From NCBI GenBank assembly GCA_021731625.1, contig JAKFXC010000100.1:1-40175 (forward strand): DNA of 40,175 bases, read 5' to 3'. The notes below the pieces were generated by a model, which had not been told where the DNA came from, did not search any database, and worked only from the letters and a program-made list of their open reading frames with translations. This stretch comes from Candidatus Omnitrophota bacterium. Its GTDB lineage: Bacteria; Omnitrophota; Gorgyraeia; Zapsychrales; Fredricksoniimonadaceae. The position numbers and the translations under genes are program-made. Below, in pieces: positions 1 through 8,059 of the stretch (its first letter is position 1; each line of letters opens with the position of its first letter).

Positions 1-26
1 GAGTTCCAGGGACACAATACATAATT

Positions 27-81
27 AAAAATAGGGCCATCCCCCTATTTTTTTTAAAAATAGGGGGCTGGCCCTATTTTT
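27..81. repeat. Nested inverted repeat, probable bidirectional terminator
   Basis: Two 26-base arms (27-52 and 56-81) are reverse complements except at the pair 40/68, with a 3-base T loop. Each arm is itself an imperfect palindrome, with AAAAATAGGG and CCCTATTTTT (27-36 with 43-52; 56-65 with 72-81) around 6-base loops. The RNA could therefore form one long hairpin or two short ones, each flanked by A and T tracts as in intrinsic terminators working in both directions. It probably ends transcription from a gene left of the window. The last T of the second arm is also the first base of the extended -10 of the next gene. It could alternatively be a copy of a dispersed palindromic element; no second copy of the full element was seen here. 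Confidence 0.7.
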
Positions 82-95
82 GCTATAATGCGCCC
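81..95 (+). promoter_or_regulatory. Extended -10 promoter, likely leaderless start
   Basis: TGCTATAAT (81-89) is a perfect extended -10 (TGnTATAAT). The ATG of the next gene is at 96, with only 6 bases between. Transcription would start at or beside the A of the ATG, leaving no room for a Shine-Dalgarno site, and none is visible. There is no good -35 at the expected distance because that region is the inverted repeat; the TG extension may compensate. The same arrangement recurs at 6638 and 39670. Confidence 0.6.
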
Positions 96-2147
96 ATGCG
101 GCGCGGGTTAACATTTGTCCTGCCTTTTTTCCTTTGGGTCTATCTTCACCGCGATTTTCTCTCCGGCGCCATTCCACTTAATCTGGACACCAACACCATT
201 TATGGCGTCACCAAATATTACTTCAACAATGTGCTCAACGGCGTGATGCCGCTGTGGGACCCCTTTGTCAGCTTGGGCCGGCCGTTTTACGCTTTGTCTA
301 TTTGCAACTTATTCAATCCTCTGACCCAACTGGTTGCCATTCTTAAACTTTTGGGCCTAAATTACCATCAGGCATTCACGATTTACCTGGCCGTATATTT
401 TTGGTTTGGCTGCGTTGGCTTTTATTTTTTGGCCAAACAAATCCTCAAAGACACCCGCATGGCGTTCTTATGTTACATCGCCCTCATGTTTTCGAGTTTG
501 GGCACGGGCATGTTCACGCAATTTACCTTGGTCGAAATCCTGGTCCCAACACTTTGGTTTTTTTATTTTGTACTGGCATTTGCGCACGGGCCCAAACAAG
601 GGACGTTTTTAGGGACTATCCTGAGCATAATGATGGCCTTAAGCGCCTATCTGCCGTTTTATTTTTTGACGGTAGTCTGCCTATGTGCTTTAGGCTGCGT
701 GGTTTTGTTTCCTAAGGAAATGTTGGATATGGTAAAGGTTCGCTGGCGGTTCAAATCGACCCATTGGCGGCTGTCTTTGCTCTGTGCCGCGGGCGTTTTA
801 ATCGCAGCAGGACCATTACTGTCTTATAAAATATTGGATGCCTCCGGTGATGCGGTGTCTCCGGGGCGGCATTGCCAGTACACGACCGCACAGGAATGCT
901 ACGACCGCACCATGAACCAGCACGGCGGCATGCTCTATGAGGAAATCGCCCGCAGCGGGGGGCTGGGGGAGAGAATCGACGTAGGATATTTGTTTGCGCA
1001 TTTGGACAAAATGACGTATGGCAGCGATTCCTTGTTTTTTATGCCCCTGTGGATCTATCTGTTGCTTTTGCTTTCGGTTTTTTTGAAGGTAGACAAGACC
1101 AATGTATTGCTTGCAGGTATGGCCACCGCGATTGGTTTGATTGCTTTGGGTGATGCGACGCCTGCGCACCGGTTTTTATATGAGCATGTTTTTTTCTTTA
1201 AGTATTTCCGCAATTTGTTTTTCTTAGGCGCTTTCTTGATTCCGCTGCTCATCCTCCTGGCGATCAAGCAATTGCAGGCCTTGCTGGCGGTCCGTCCGTC
1301 GAGCACATTTGCCAAGAAAATGATCATTGTGGGCATTGTTCTGGCGCATGCGGCCGCCATAGTTTTCTTGCGGCAATACCATGCGATGCCATCGGCGTAC
1401 GCCACGCTGTTGCTTAGCGCGGGTTTTTTTATTCTGCATTATTCCGGGGCCTTGCGGGTTGGCATGACGCCAGGGATGTGGACGCTGGCCTTGCTGCTGG
1501 TCCTGCAGCCCGTGTCCGTCGTGAATGCCTACAGTGCCAACGCGGGGGAATTCAAATGTGTATTGCCGTCGGCGCATGTGGTGCCGCAATGGTCCTGGGT
1601 GCGCCCGGATCAACCCGCCACCAGCTCTTGCCGCATTTATCAATTTGTGCCGTATGAAGATTTTTGGTACGCCATGAGCATGCGTGATGCCCCGGCGAAA
1701 GTCGGCATCCCCCAGGCTGCGGCCCGCTGGACGTTTGAGCTGTCCCAGCGTTTGGGAGAAGAGCGTTTGGCCGCCTACGCCAAATACAAAGTGCATCTGT
1801 ACGACCGTGTTCCCTCGTCGGGCGAGGCGGTGCAGGGACCGTCAGGCCAGTTGGATGTTGCCCATTTTGACGTCAACCGGGTGATTTTCAAAACCCAGTT
1901 CGACCGCCGCAAACTTTTGGTTTACAATGACTCGTTTACGCAAAGTTGGAGAGCGAAGATCGATGGCCAGAAACAGACCGTTAAGCGTACCAATGACGCC
2001 TTCAAAGGGGTTTGGGTTCCGGCAGGCGAGCATCGGGTGGAATTTTATTATGCCCCGCCCGGCGGGCAGTGGGTTTATGTGTTGGCGGCGGTGATGATGC
2101 TCCTTTTTGCCCTGCTCACCGCGCATCGTTTGTATAGGAGGATGTGA
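96..2147 (+). CDS. YfhO-like polytopic membrane protein (putative GT-C glycosyltransferase)
   Basis: The 683-residue protein has about a dozen hydrophobic segments and a C-terminal extracytoplasmic part. The first loop holds LDTN (D31) and, after it, NGVMPLWDPFVSLGRPF, matching the 'G..PLW.P...G.P' loop typical of YfhO and other GT-C proteins, where acidic residues bind the metal and sugar-phosphate donor. Near the end, a stretch with WRAKIDG and PAGEHRVEFYY followed by a last membrane span is the usual YfhO C-terminal signature. Family knowledge suggests transfer of a sugar from polyprenyl phosphate to a surface polymer or lipid; the substrate cannot be read. It is more divergent than the three YfhO-like proteins at 10286, 19555 and 22406. 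Its TGA overlaps the next ATG (TGATG). Confidence 0.75.
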   Translation: MRRGLTFVLPFFLWVYLHRDFLSGAIPLNLDTNTIYGVTKYYFNNVLNGVMPLWDPFVSLGRPFYALSICNLFNPLTQLVAILKLLGLNYHQAFTIYLAVYFWFGCVGFYFLAKQILKDTRMAFLCYIALMFSSLGTGMFTQFTLVEILVPTLWFFYFVLAFAHGPKQGTFLGTILSIMMALSAYLPFYFLTVVCLCALGCVVLFPKEMLDMVKVRWRFKSTHWRLSLLCAAGVLIAAGPLLSYKILDASGDAVSPGRHCQYTTAQECYDRTMNQHGGMLYEEIARSGGLGERIDVGYLFAHLDKMTYGSDSLFFMPLWIYLLLLLSVFLKVDKTNVLLAGMATAIGLIALGDATPAHRFLYEHVFFFKYFRNLFFLGAFLIPLLILLAIKQLQALLAVRPSSTFAKKMIIVGIVLAHAAAIVFLRQYHAMPSAYATLLLSAGFFILHYSGALRVGMTPGMWTLALLLVLQPVSVVNAYSANAGEFKCVLPSAHVVPQWSWVRPDQPATSSCRIYQFVPYEDFWYAMSMRDAPAKVGIPQAAARWTFELSQRLGEERLAAYAKYKVHLYDRVPSSGEAVQGPSGQLDVAHFDVNRVIFKTQFDRRKLLVYNDSFTQSWRAKIDGQKQTVKRTNDAFKGVWVPAGEHRVEFYYAPPGGQWVYVLAAVMMLLFALLTAHRLYRRM

Positions 2148-2368
2148 TGCTCAAGAGCGGGCTCTCGCGGAATTATCTTTTATACGCGGTGATCATTTTG
2201 ATATTGGCCGGCAGCGTCGACTGGAAAAAATGTCATGCCCAGCGGGGCAGATATTTGCTCGGCATTGTTTACAACGGGCATTTTCAAAATGCCAATGATG
2301 GCGTGGTCTATACGGATTATTTAAAAAGGCATGGCAGCACACATGAAGAATTCGCCGAAGGCCTCTAA
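2147..2368 (+). CDS. Small single-span or exported protein, unknown function
   Basis: This 73-residue reading frame starts at ATG 2147, inside the stop codon of the upstream gene, with AGGAGG at 2136-2141 and 5-base spacing. That is one of the strongest ribosome sites in the window and the main support for its being real. A GTG at 2144 would be too close to that site. One hydrophobic segment (about residues 9-22) is followed by a basic, polar tail with several Tyr, His and Asn. It could be a membrane-anchored periplasmic peptide or carry a cleaved signal. Its 3' end overlaps the next gene by 38 bases, an unusually long overlap. No family is recognised. It lacks the W-DF and FF-D-R pattern of the other small proteins here, so it is not clearly related to them. 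Confidence 0.55.
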   Translation: MLKSGLSRNYLLYAVIILILAGSVDWKKCHAQRGRYLLGIVYNGHFQNANDGVVYTDYLKRHGSTHEEFAEGL

Positions 2369-3878
2369 GGGCACTGTCGGGGCAGGGTTATGGGCCGTAT
2401 TTGTCCTGGAGCTGGTGTACATTTTTTTCTTTTTGCTTAACTACGACTTAGCCTGGATGAATTCGGAGAATTTTGGCACCCACGCCTGGATTTTATCCAA
2501 CGGTAATGCCTGGCGGGCTGAGGATTTTGCCCGGTCGCTTAACATCGAGGTCATCGAGTCCAACACGGAGCGCATTTCCAGGCCTTTGTCCAATCTCTTG
2601 GAAGTCATCAACGCCAAGTTTCGGGCCAATGTATGGGACCTCATGCCGCCGCATCCGTCGCTGTCTCTGCTGTGGCCGTTGTTTTTTATCGGCATCCCGT
2701 TTTTTCTCTACCGTTTTTTCCGCAACATGGGGGCAGAGGCGCCCATTGCTTTTGCCGGCGCCGGCCTGTATCTAACCACCATCGGCTTTTTAGGACCGGT
2801 GGTCATGCTTTTTCATCCAGCCAAAAGCCTGGTGAATTTTTTTGCCGTGCTAACGCTGTTTTTGGGCTCCATCATTTATCGCAATAAGGCCGGCGGGATT
2901 GGGCTGTGGGCCGCCTTTTTGGGTTCTATCCTGTGCGCGTGTTTGTCGGATGAGACCGGCTTGTTTGTTTACGTGTTGGCCGCCGGCCTATTTTATGGGG
3001 TGCTATTTCAATGGAAGAAACAACCGGTGGCAACGCTCGGGTTTTTATTATTGCCGGCGGTGTATTTTTTGATCGTGCGTTTCGGGTTGCCATATTTGCA
3101 CCGATTGGCCCGCGGCCGGCATATCGACTTGGCCCAATATTCTTCCTTCCCGAACCCGGCGGATTTATTTTGGCCGGATTGGCAGCATTGGAGCACCAAT
3201 TTGACCTGGTTATGGACCAATCATCCGCATGTGACATTTGATTTCGCCAAACTTTTTGAAGCGAATCCCTGGCTGGCCACGGTCCACGCCGTGTATGTCA
3301 CGGCGATGTTATGTGTGGGGGCATTGCTGATTGCCACCATCGTGCGACAAGGCCTTCGCCTGCGCCTCGTCGTCTGCGCCCTGCTCTTGCTGGCGTACGT
3401 GTTTTTTTATACGTTTCAATTGTCGAACAATGCCAAGGTGTGGGGGGTGTGGTGGTACGGGAGCTTGTATTCGCTGGTGTATGCCATAGGTCTTATTTTT
3501 ATTCTTCAGTTTATTGCCGACGGGGTTGCCGGGCCGCTCTTTAGGCGTTGTTTTACCTTCCTGGCGGCAATCGTCATTTTGCATGGGCTGGCTTTTTCAA
3601 CCTATCAGGTGGACATCTTGGAGGAGAAACCTAACCATGCCAATTATGCGCCCGCCCAAATCTTTACGGGCGACATCTATGCGTATTACAAGGATTTTAG
3701 CTATACCGGCAGCATGCAGATCAGCCAATGCCGCCGCTGGCATGTGCTGCAGGCCTGGGCCAAGGCCAAACACAAACACGTGCGCATTGCGCCAGCCCGC
3801 CTGGAGGAATGCCAAAGCATTTTGACCCAGGACAAATTTTATCCAAAAGAGGCCACATATTTGTCGATTGAGTTGTGA
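2331..3878 (+). CDS. Polytopic membrane protein, unrecognised, possibly GT-C-like
   Basis: The 515-residue protein starts with a short polar N-terminus, then about nine to eleven hydrophobic spans and a ~100-residue hydrophilic tail. The first extracytoplasmic loop carries NSENFGTHAW and later ERISRPLSNLLE, placed where GT-C enzymes have their acidic donor-binding loop. This is suggestive only. The tail includes an aromatic stretch (AYYKDFSY) and two Cys. It has no clear match to the YfhO-like or family A proteins. ATG 2331 is taken as the start; ATG 2343 in the same frame is an alternative. Neither has a strong ribosome site, so translation is probably coupled to the overlapping upstream frame. 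The next gene begins 3 bases after its stop. Confidence 0.7.
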   Translation: MAAHMKNSPKASKGTVGAGLWAVFVLELVYIFFFLLNYDLAWMNSENFGTHAWILSNGNAWRAEDFARSLNIEVIESNTERISRPLSNLLEVINAKFRANVWDLMPPHPSLSLLWPLFFIGIPFFLYRFFRNMGAEAPIAFAGAGLYLTTIGFLGPVVMLFHPAKSLVNFFAVLTLFLGSIIYRNKAGGIGLWAAFLGSILCACLSDETGLFVYVLAAGLFYGVLFQWKKQPVATLGFLLLPAVYFLIVRFGLPYLHRLARGRHIDLAQYSSFPNPADLFWPDWQHWSTNLTWLWTNHPHVTFDFAKLFEANPWLATVHAVYVTAMLCVGALLIATIVRQGLRLRLVVCALLLLAYVFFYTFQLSNNAKVWGVWWYGSLYSLVYAIGLIFILQFIADGVAGPLFRRCFTFLAAIVILHGLAFSTYQVDILEEKPNHANYAPAQIFTGDIYAYYKDFSYTGSMQISQCRRWHVLQAWAKAKHKHVRIAPARLEECQSILTQDKFYPKEATYLSIEL

Positions 3879-3881
3879 CCC

Positions 3882-4748
3882 ATGCCTGATGTGAGGACCA
3901 TATTTCGGAAATATCGACGGGAAATCATCCGCCTGTGGCGCTTGAATTTTGTGATCCCGCGCCTCTTGCGCTATAACCCCTACACCGGGTTTATCGGCCG
4001 AAAGCTTTTTCAATATATCCCGTTTTTTTTGCCCCACGATAAAAGTTATTATGGGTTTGTTCATTTGGTCCATGAAGGGGACGGGCTTTTTTTGGATGTG
4101 GGGGCCAATGACGGGATCTCCGCCATAGGCTTTAGGCACGTGCACAGCGATTACCGCATCCTTTCCCTGGAGCCGAATCTTTGCCATGAACGCTCCTTGC
4201 GCAAAGTCAAACGCCGGTTAAAAAATTTTGACTTTATGCTCCTGGGCGCCGGAAGCATCCGGTCGCAGATGACCCTCTACATTCCTATCTACAACGGTGT
4301 TCCAATTTACACGGCGGCGTCCCTGCGCCGGGATTTTGTGCAAAGGACCATGGACGAGGAGCATTTGCCGGATCACGAAGACAAGAGCATCGTCATCGTC
4401 GAGTTTCGCGTGGACATCGTGCCTTTGGATGAGCTGAATTTAAAACCGGACATGGTGAAAATCGACACCGAGGGATTTGATTATGAAGTCCTGCAAGGCA
4501 TGAAAAAGACCATTGAGCGTTTTCGTCCGCCGATTTTAATTGAGTACCGCCCGGATTTAATTGAACAGATGGAGGCTTTTTTTGCCGAGCGGGGGTATCA
4601 GCTGTTGACGTATGACCATCCCCGGGATGTCTTTTGCATTTTTTCTAAAAAAAGGCAGAAAGATCTTTATCAGAACAAGCACATCACCAGCAATATTTTT
4701 TGTGTGCCACAAGAAAAATCAATGACCCTTCCTATGGAGAATTCCTGA
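3882..4748 (+). CDS. FkbM-family SAM-dependent methyltransferase
   Basis: The 288-residue protein shows the FkbM pattern. A SAM-binding motif DVGANDG (72-78) is followed by a strand ending in LEPN, the second acidic ribose-binding position. VKIDTEGFDYEVLQG comes next (D195, T196, E197, G198), then a family-typical PPILIEY strand. Members O-methylate small hydroxylated substrates, very often sugars in glycan loci. The ~65-residue N-terminal extension is basic (several Arg/Lys) and may bind the membrane surface. It is the only soluble enzyme in the first operon, sitting between a polytopic protein and a family A protein, so methylation of a sugar or lipid carried by those enzymes is the simplest reading. 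The acceptor cannot be told from sequence. Confidence 0.88.
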   Translation: MPDVRTIFRKYRREIIRLWRLNFVIPRLLRYNPYTGFIGRKLFQYIPFFLPHDKSYYGFVHLVHEGDGLFLDVGANDGISAIGFRHVHSDYRILSLEPNLCHERSLRKVKRRLKNFDFMLLGAGSIRSQMTLYIPIYNGVPIYTAASLRRDFVQRTMDEEHLPDHEDKSIVIVEFRVDIVPLDELNLKPDMVKIDTEGFDYEVLQGMKKTIERFRPPILIEYRPDLIEQMEAFFAERGYQLLTYDHPRDVFCIFSKKRQKDLYQNKHITSNIFCVPQEKSMTLPMENS

Positions 4749-4749
4749 C

Positions 4750-6579
4750 GTGACGCTTCATGTGTTCTGGCGTTGCGGGTTGTGCATCGCCCTCAGTGCT
4801 GCAGCCACCGCAGTGCTCATTGTGATGACCGCGGGCTCTGCGCCTGGTTCCCCTTTGTCTGTCGACGTTTTTCCCGAGTGGCAATACATGCTCCGACCTG
4901 AGAGGGAAATTTTATATTACCGTTTTTTTGTGGCCTTGGCTCTACTTAACGGCCTGTGCTCCTTCTTGTTTTTTCAACCTCAGGCAATTCATCCCCATCA
5001 AATGAAAGAAATGAAAATCCATCCATGGCGCCACTGGGAATGGTTGGTTCTGCTTGGATTGGTGATGTTCTTCGGTGGATATTCTCCCAACCCGGTATTG
5101 GCCACAGTGAGCGATTTTTTTTATCATTTTGACAGTTTTTTTATGGCCCCGGGATGGGCGGCGATCAGCGGCCTGCGTTTGAATGTGGATGTGAACAGTG
5201 AATACAGCGTTTTGATCCCGACGTTGACAGCCAAATTACTCGATCGCATCGGCCATTTCGACTACCCATCGGTGCTGCGGACCTTAATAATGGCGGCCAT
5301 GATTTATTTTATTATGTTTTACCTTTTTTTGCGTTCCCTGACCAGGAATACAGCTGCCGCCGGGGCCGGACTCTTGGCCGCCATCGGTTTTCAAATGTTT
5401 CATTCCGGGGTTTATCCGGTTCTGTGGCAATTTCCCAGCGCGACGGCGATCCGGTTTTTCTGGGACATTCCGGTTTTGGCTCTGCTTTTGGCGCATGCCA
5501 GGCAAGGCCAAACAGTCTACGTGCTTGCCGGATCCTGCGTCACGGGAATCGCCTTGATGTGGATGATGGACACCGGGGTATATTTGTATTTGGCGTTTAG
5601 TGCTTATGTGGTGTGGACAAATGTTTATCATAAAAAATTTTTTGAGGGCCTTTGGTGCTTATTGATTCCCTGGGCCATGGCATTTGCCATCGGATGGGCC
5701 ATAGGGCGCAAGGACATATTCACCCCTTTGTACTGGCACAACACCTTTGAATTTGCCGGGCTCTTTTTACAGGGATGGGGGGCGTTACCCGTGACCACGT
5801 CTTTGGAACAACACCGATACGTGGCCTTTGGGATGGGCCTGCTCATTCCAGTGTTTTATGTGTGGACCATGCTGTGCGTGGGGACATTGTGTTTTTTGCG
5901 GCGACTGGCTTGGGAAAATATCCTGGCGTGCGTCCTATGCGTGTACGGACTGGGACTTTACCATTACTATGTCGTTCGTTCGGCCCCGACGAGTTATGCG
6001 GTGGTGTGCTTGCCGGCTGTGGCGTTGGTATTTTGGATCTTGGGAAGACTCAACCCGCGAAAGTTGATGTGGCTACCCATCTATGGCGGGTTGGGATTAT
6101 TTTTCTGGGCCAATCCTTTGGTCAGGACATATCCTCAACTTTGGTCTTCGGGGATGACATGGGCGGGAGAATTCTCGACCGATTTAGAATTGTCTCAGGA
6201 CGCGGCTTTAATCCAAGATTTAACTGACCCTTCCCAGCGGGTTCCGTTGCTCTCCAGCTTTGAAGTCAAAATATTGATGCAGGCCAAGCGTAAACCGTAT
6301 TTCTATTATTTTCCAATTTTTCAATCGGATGCCATGCGCATGTTGCAGTTCCGGGGAACGTATATACATACGCACAGCCGCATGAAAAAAATAGTGCAGG
6401 CTTTGGAAACCGACAGGCCGCCGTTGATTTTCGTTGAAAAAAAGTTTTTCAACGGCTCAATTCCGGCCGTGTATTACCGGCGGTTCCAGACCCTCATGAT
6501 GTTGATGTCCTATTGCCATCAAAAGTATGAACCTTACAAAGAAGGGAAATATTTAATGGCTTTAAAACGAAAAATATGA
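4750..6579 (+). CDS. Family A polytopic membrane protein, short form (putative GT-C transferase)
   Basis: The 609-residue protein starts at GTG 4750, one base after the upstream stop, with GGAG at 4736-4739. It is the first of eight paralogs in the window and is separated from the others by about 8.7 kb. It shows the full motif set: RPERE near the N-terminus; FYHFDSFFMAPGWA (D128) leading to VDVNSEYS; FQMFHSGVYPVLWQFPSAT; LQGWGALPVTTSL; YGLGLYHYYVVRS; then the C-terminal SSFEVKILMQAKRKPYFYY and the ending LMALKRK. 'H.D....GWA...G.....D..S.Y' resembles the first luminal loop of PMT/ArnT-type GT-C enzymes ('G..PY.D....G'), so sugar transfer outside the membrane is inferred. It lacks the ~85-residue acidic insert of the long forms. 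Confidence 0.75.
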   Translation: MTLHVFWRCGLCIALSAAATAVLIVMTAGSAPGSPLSVDVFPEWQYMLRPEREILYYRFFVALALLNGLCSFLFFQPQAIHPHQMKEMKIHPWRHWEWLVLLGLVMFFGGYSPNPVLATVSDFFYHFDSFFMAPGWAAISGLRLNVDVNSEYSVLIPTLTAKLLDRIGHFDYPSVLRTLIMAAMIYFIMFYLFLRSLTRNTAAAGAGLLAAIGFQMFHSGVYPVLWQFPSATAIRFFWDIPVLALLLAHARQGQTVYVLAGSCVTGIALMWMMDTGVYLYLAFSAYVVWTNVYHKKFFEGLWCLLIPWAMAFAIGWAIGRKDIFTPLYWHNTFEFAGLFLQGWGALPVTTSLEQHRYVAFGMGLLIPVFYVWTMLCVGTLCFLRRLAWENILACVLCVYGLGLYHYYVVRSAPTSYAVVCLPAVALVFWILGRLNPRKLMWLPIYGGLGLFFWANPLVRTYPQLWSSGMTWAGEFSTDLELSQDAALIQDLTDPSQRVPLLSSFEVKILMQAKRKPYFYYFPIFQSDAMRMLQFRGTYIHTHSRMKKIVQALETDRPPLIFVEKKFFNGSIPAVYYRRFQTLMMLMSYCHQKYEPYKEGKYLMALKRKI

Positions 6580-6603
6580 TGGCAGGCATGCCGCTCGTAT
6601 TGA

Positions 6604-6631
6604 TTGTAATTTTATAAGATGAGGATATAAT
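6604..6631 (+). promoter_or_regulatory. Promoter of the 28-kb operon, likely leaderless start
   Basis: TATAAT at 6626-6631 is preceded by TTGTAA (6604-6609, 4 of 6 to the -35 consensus) with a 16-base spacer. The ATG at 6638 lies 6 bases after the -10, the same distance as at 96, so the mRNA should begin at or next to the start codon. A GAGG at 6621-6624 overlaps this region but is 13 bases from the ATG and would not be transcribed from this promoter. This is the only A+T-rich intergenic gap between 96 and 35072. Confidence 0.55.
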
Positions 6632-6637
6632 TGGCAT

Positions 6638-8056
6638 ATGAATCTGCCGCAGAATACGCATTTTGATTTCTGCATTGTGGGTGCCGGCCCCAGCGGTCTG
6701 ACCGCGGCGTATCAATTGCTCAAAGCCGGCCGCAGCGTGGTACTCATCGAACGCGATGCCCGGGTGGGGGGGTTGGCCAAAAGCTATAATTATGGCGGCC
6801 AAATCTTCGACACCGGCCCCAAACGTTTCCACACCGATGACCAGGCCGTGCTTGAGTTTATCCATGAGATCACCCAGGGCCATATTTCCAGGATCGGGCG
6901 TTCCACCAAGGTGTATTTTTTGGACAAATATTTTGAATGGCCTTTGCAGAGCAAAGACCTTTTGAAAATGCCCGTCTCAGTTTCCCTACGATGCGCCATC
7001 GATTTACTCAAAGAACGTCCCATCACCGACAAGGCCTCGTTTCACCAATACATCAATTCGAAATACGGCGAGACCCTCTACGCCACTTTTTTTAAACCCT
7101 ACACGCAGAAATTTCTGCGCTGGGACACCGAGGACATCCATTCCGACTGGGCCTCGACGGGGATCAACCGCACTGTCATCGACAAGAGGGTGAATGCCGG
7201 TTCCCTGTTGGATTTATTTAAGTCGCTCATGCTGCCGGCCAAGGTGGAGACGGAATTTCTCTACCCGATGGAAGGTGGCTTCGGCGGGTTTTATGAGCAA
7301 TTGTTGGGGCTAGCTCAGGCCAAACCGGGGTTCCGGTTGATGCTGAACGATACCTTCAGCGACTTGGCCGACAATGGCAAATATTTTGAGGTGAAGACCA
7401 AGCAGGGAGAGGACCTGACCTTCACGGACTTAATTTGGAGCGGGAATTTAAATGCCCTGGGCGGCTTAATCGCGGCGCCGGACGTCGAGGTGCATTACTT
7501 AAACACAGTGTTTTTTAACATCATCTGCCGTGAGCAGGGCGTCGGGCCCAACAGCGCCCAATGGATTTATGTCAGCCGGGGCAACAGTTTGATCAGCCGC
7601 ATCACCTGTATGAAAGAATTCGCGCCATATACCTGCGCGCCTAATTATTACAATTTTATTTGTGAGTTGACCGATTCCCAGCATGATCCCGTGTATTTTA
7701 GAAACCCACAGCGATATTCCGACGCCATTTTGAGTGAATTGGTCGACATGAAATTCATCAAGCATAAGAAATGGGTGGAACAGATCCATATCCAGCCGGT
7801 GGAGGACACCTATCCGATTTACCACCGCCGCTATAGCCAGGATTTTGCCTTGGCCGCCGCCGGCATCAAGAAATTTTCTAGGCGGATTTATCTGTTGGGC
7901 CGCTGCGGGGCGTTTTGGTACAACAATTCCGACCACTCCATCCGTTTTGCCATCGAAATGGCGGACAAACTTTTGGGACGCCAACGCCAGGAATTCGATT
8001 ATCGTGATTATTTTGGCGGCCTGCATGGCCGGGCCGCCCATCCGCAGGAAGTATGA
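6638..8056 (+). CDS. FAD-dependent oxidoreductase, UDP-galactopyranose mutase / protoporphyrinogen oxidase-like
   Basis: The 472-residue flavoprotein has an N-terminal Rossmann motif GAGPSG (15-20) ending in the ribose-binding E38. It is followed by the GG-doublet pattern VGGLAKSY and an FDTGPKRFH segment, as in UDP-galactopyranose mutase and related amine-oxidase-fold enzymes. A FLYPMEGGFGGFYEQL segment in the middle and LLGRCGAFWYNNSD-HSIRFAIEMA near the C-terminus (FAD pyrophosphate contact) are typical of the same group. At 472 residues it is longer than classical mutases (about 370-400) and nearer to the 'protoporphyrinogen oxidase-like' proteins found in exopolysaccharide loci. It probably acts on a nucleotide or lipid-linked sugar; galactofuranose formation is only one possibility. 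The asparagine-synthetase-like gene starts 3 bases downstream. Confidence 0.8.
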   Translation: MNLPQNTHFDFCIVGAGPSGLTAAYQLLKAGRSVVLIERDARVGGLAKSYNYGGQIFDTGPKRFHTDDQAVLEFIHEITQGHISRIGRSTKVYFLDKYFEWPLQSKDLLKMPVSVSLRCAIDLLKERPITDKASFHQYINSKYGETLYATFFKPYTQKFLRWDTEDIHSDWASTGINRTVIDKRVNAGSLLDLFKSLMLPAKVETEFLYPMEGGFGGFYEQLLGLAQAKPGFRLMLNDTFSDLADNGKYFEVKTKQGEDLTFTDLIWSGNLNALGGLIAAPDVEVHYLNTVFFNIICREQGVGPNSAQWIYVSRGNSLISRITCMKEFAPYTCAPNYYNFICELTDSQHDPVYFRNPQRYSDAILSELVDMKFIKHKKWVEQIHIQPVEDTYPIYHRRYSQDFALAAAGIKKFSRRIYLLGRCGAFWYNNSDHSIRFAIEMADKLLGRQRQEFDYRDYFGGLHGRAAHPQEV

Positions 8057-8059
8057 CGC

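Noticed and set aside
4021-4095. Runs of 7-8 T that could be slippage or frameshift sites
   Set aside because: Such runs encode Phe-rich membrane or core segments throughout the window, and the frames continue normally with conserved motifs on both sides.
3597-4187. Antisense frame of 196 residues across two genes
   Set aside because: It is opposite well-supported coding sequence, covers the FkbM SAM motif, has no family features, and is explained by codon bias leaving the reverse frame open.
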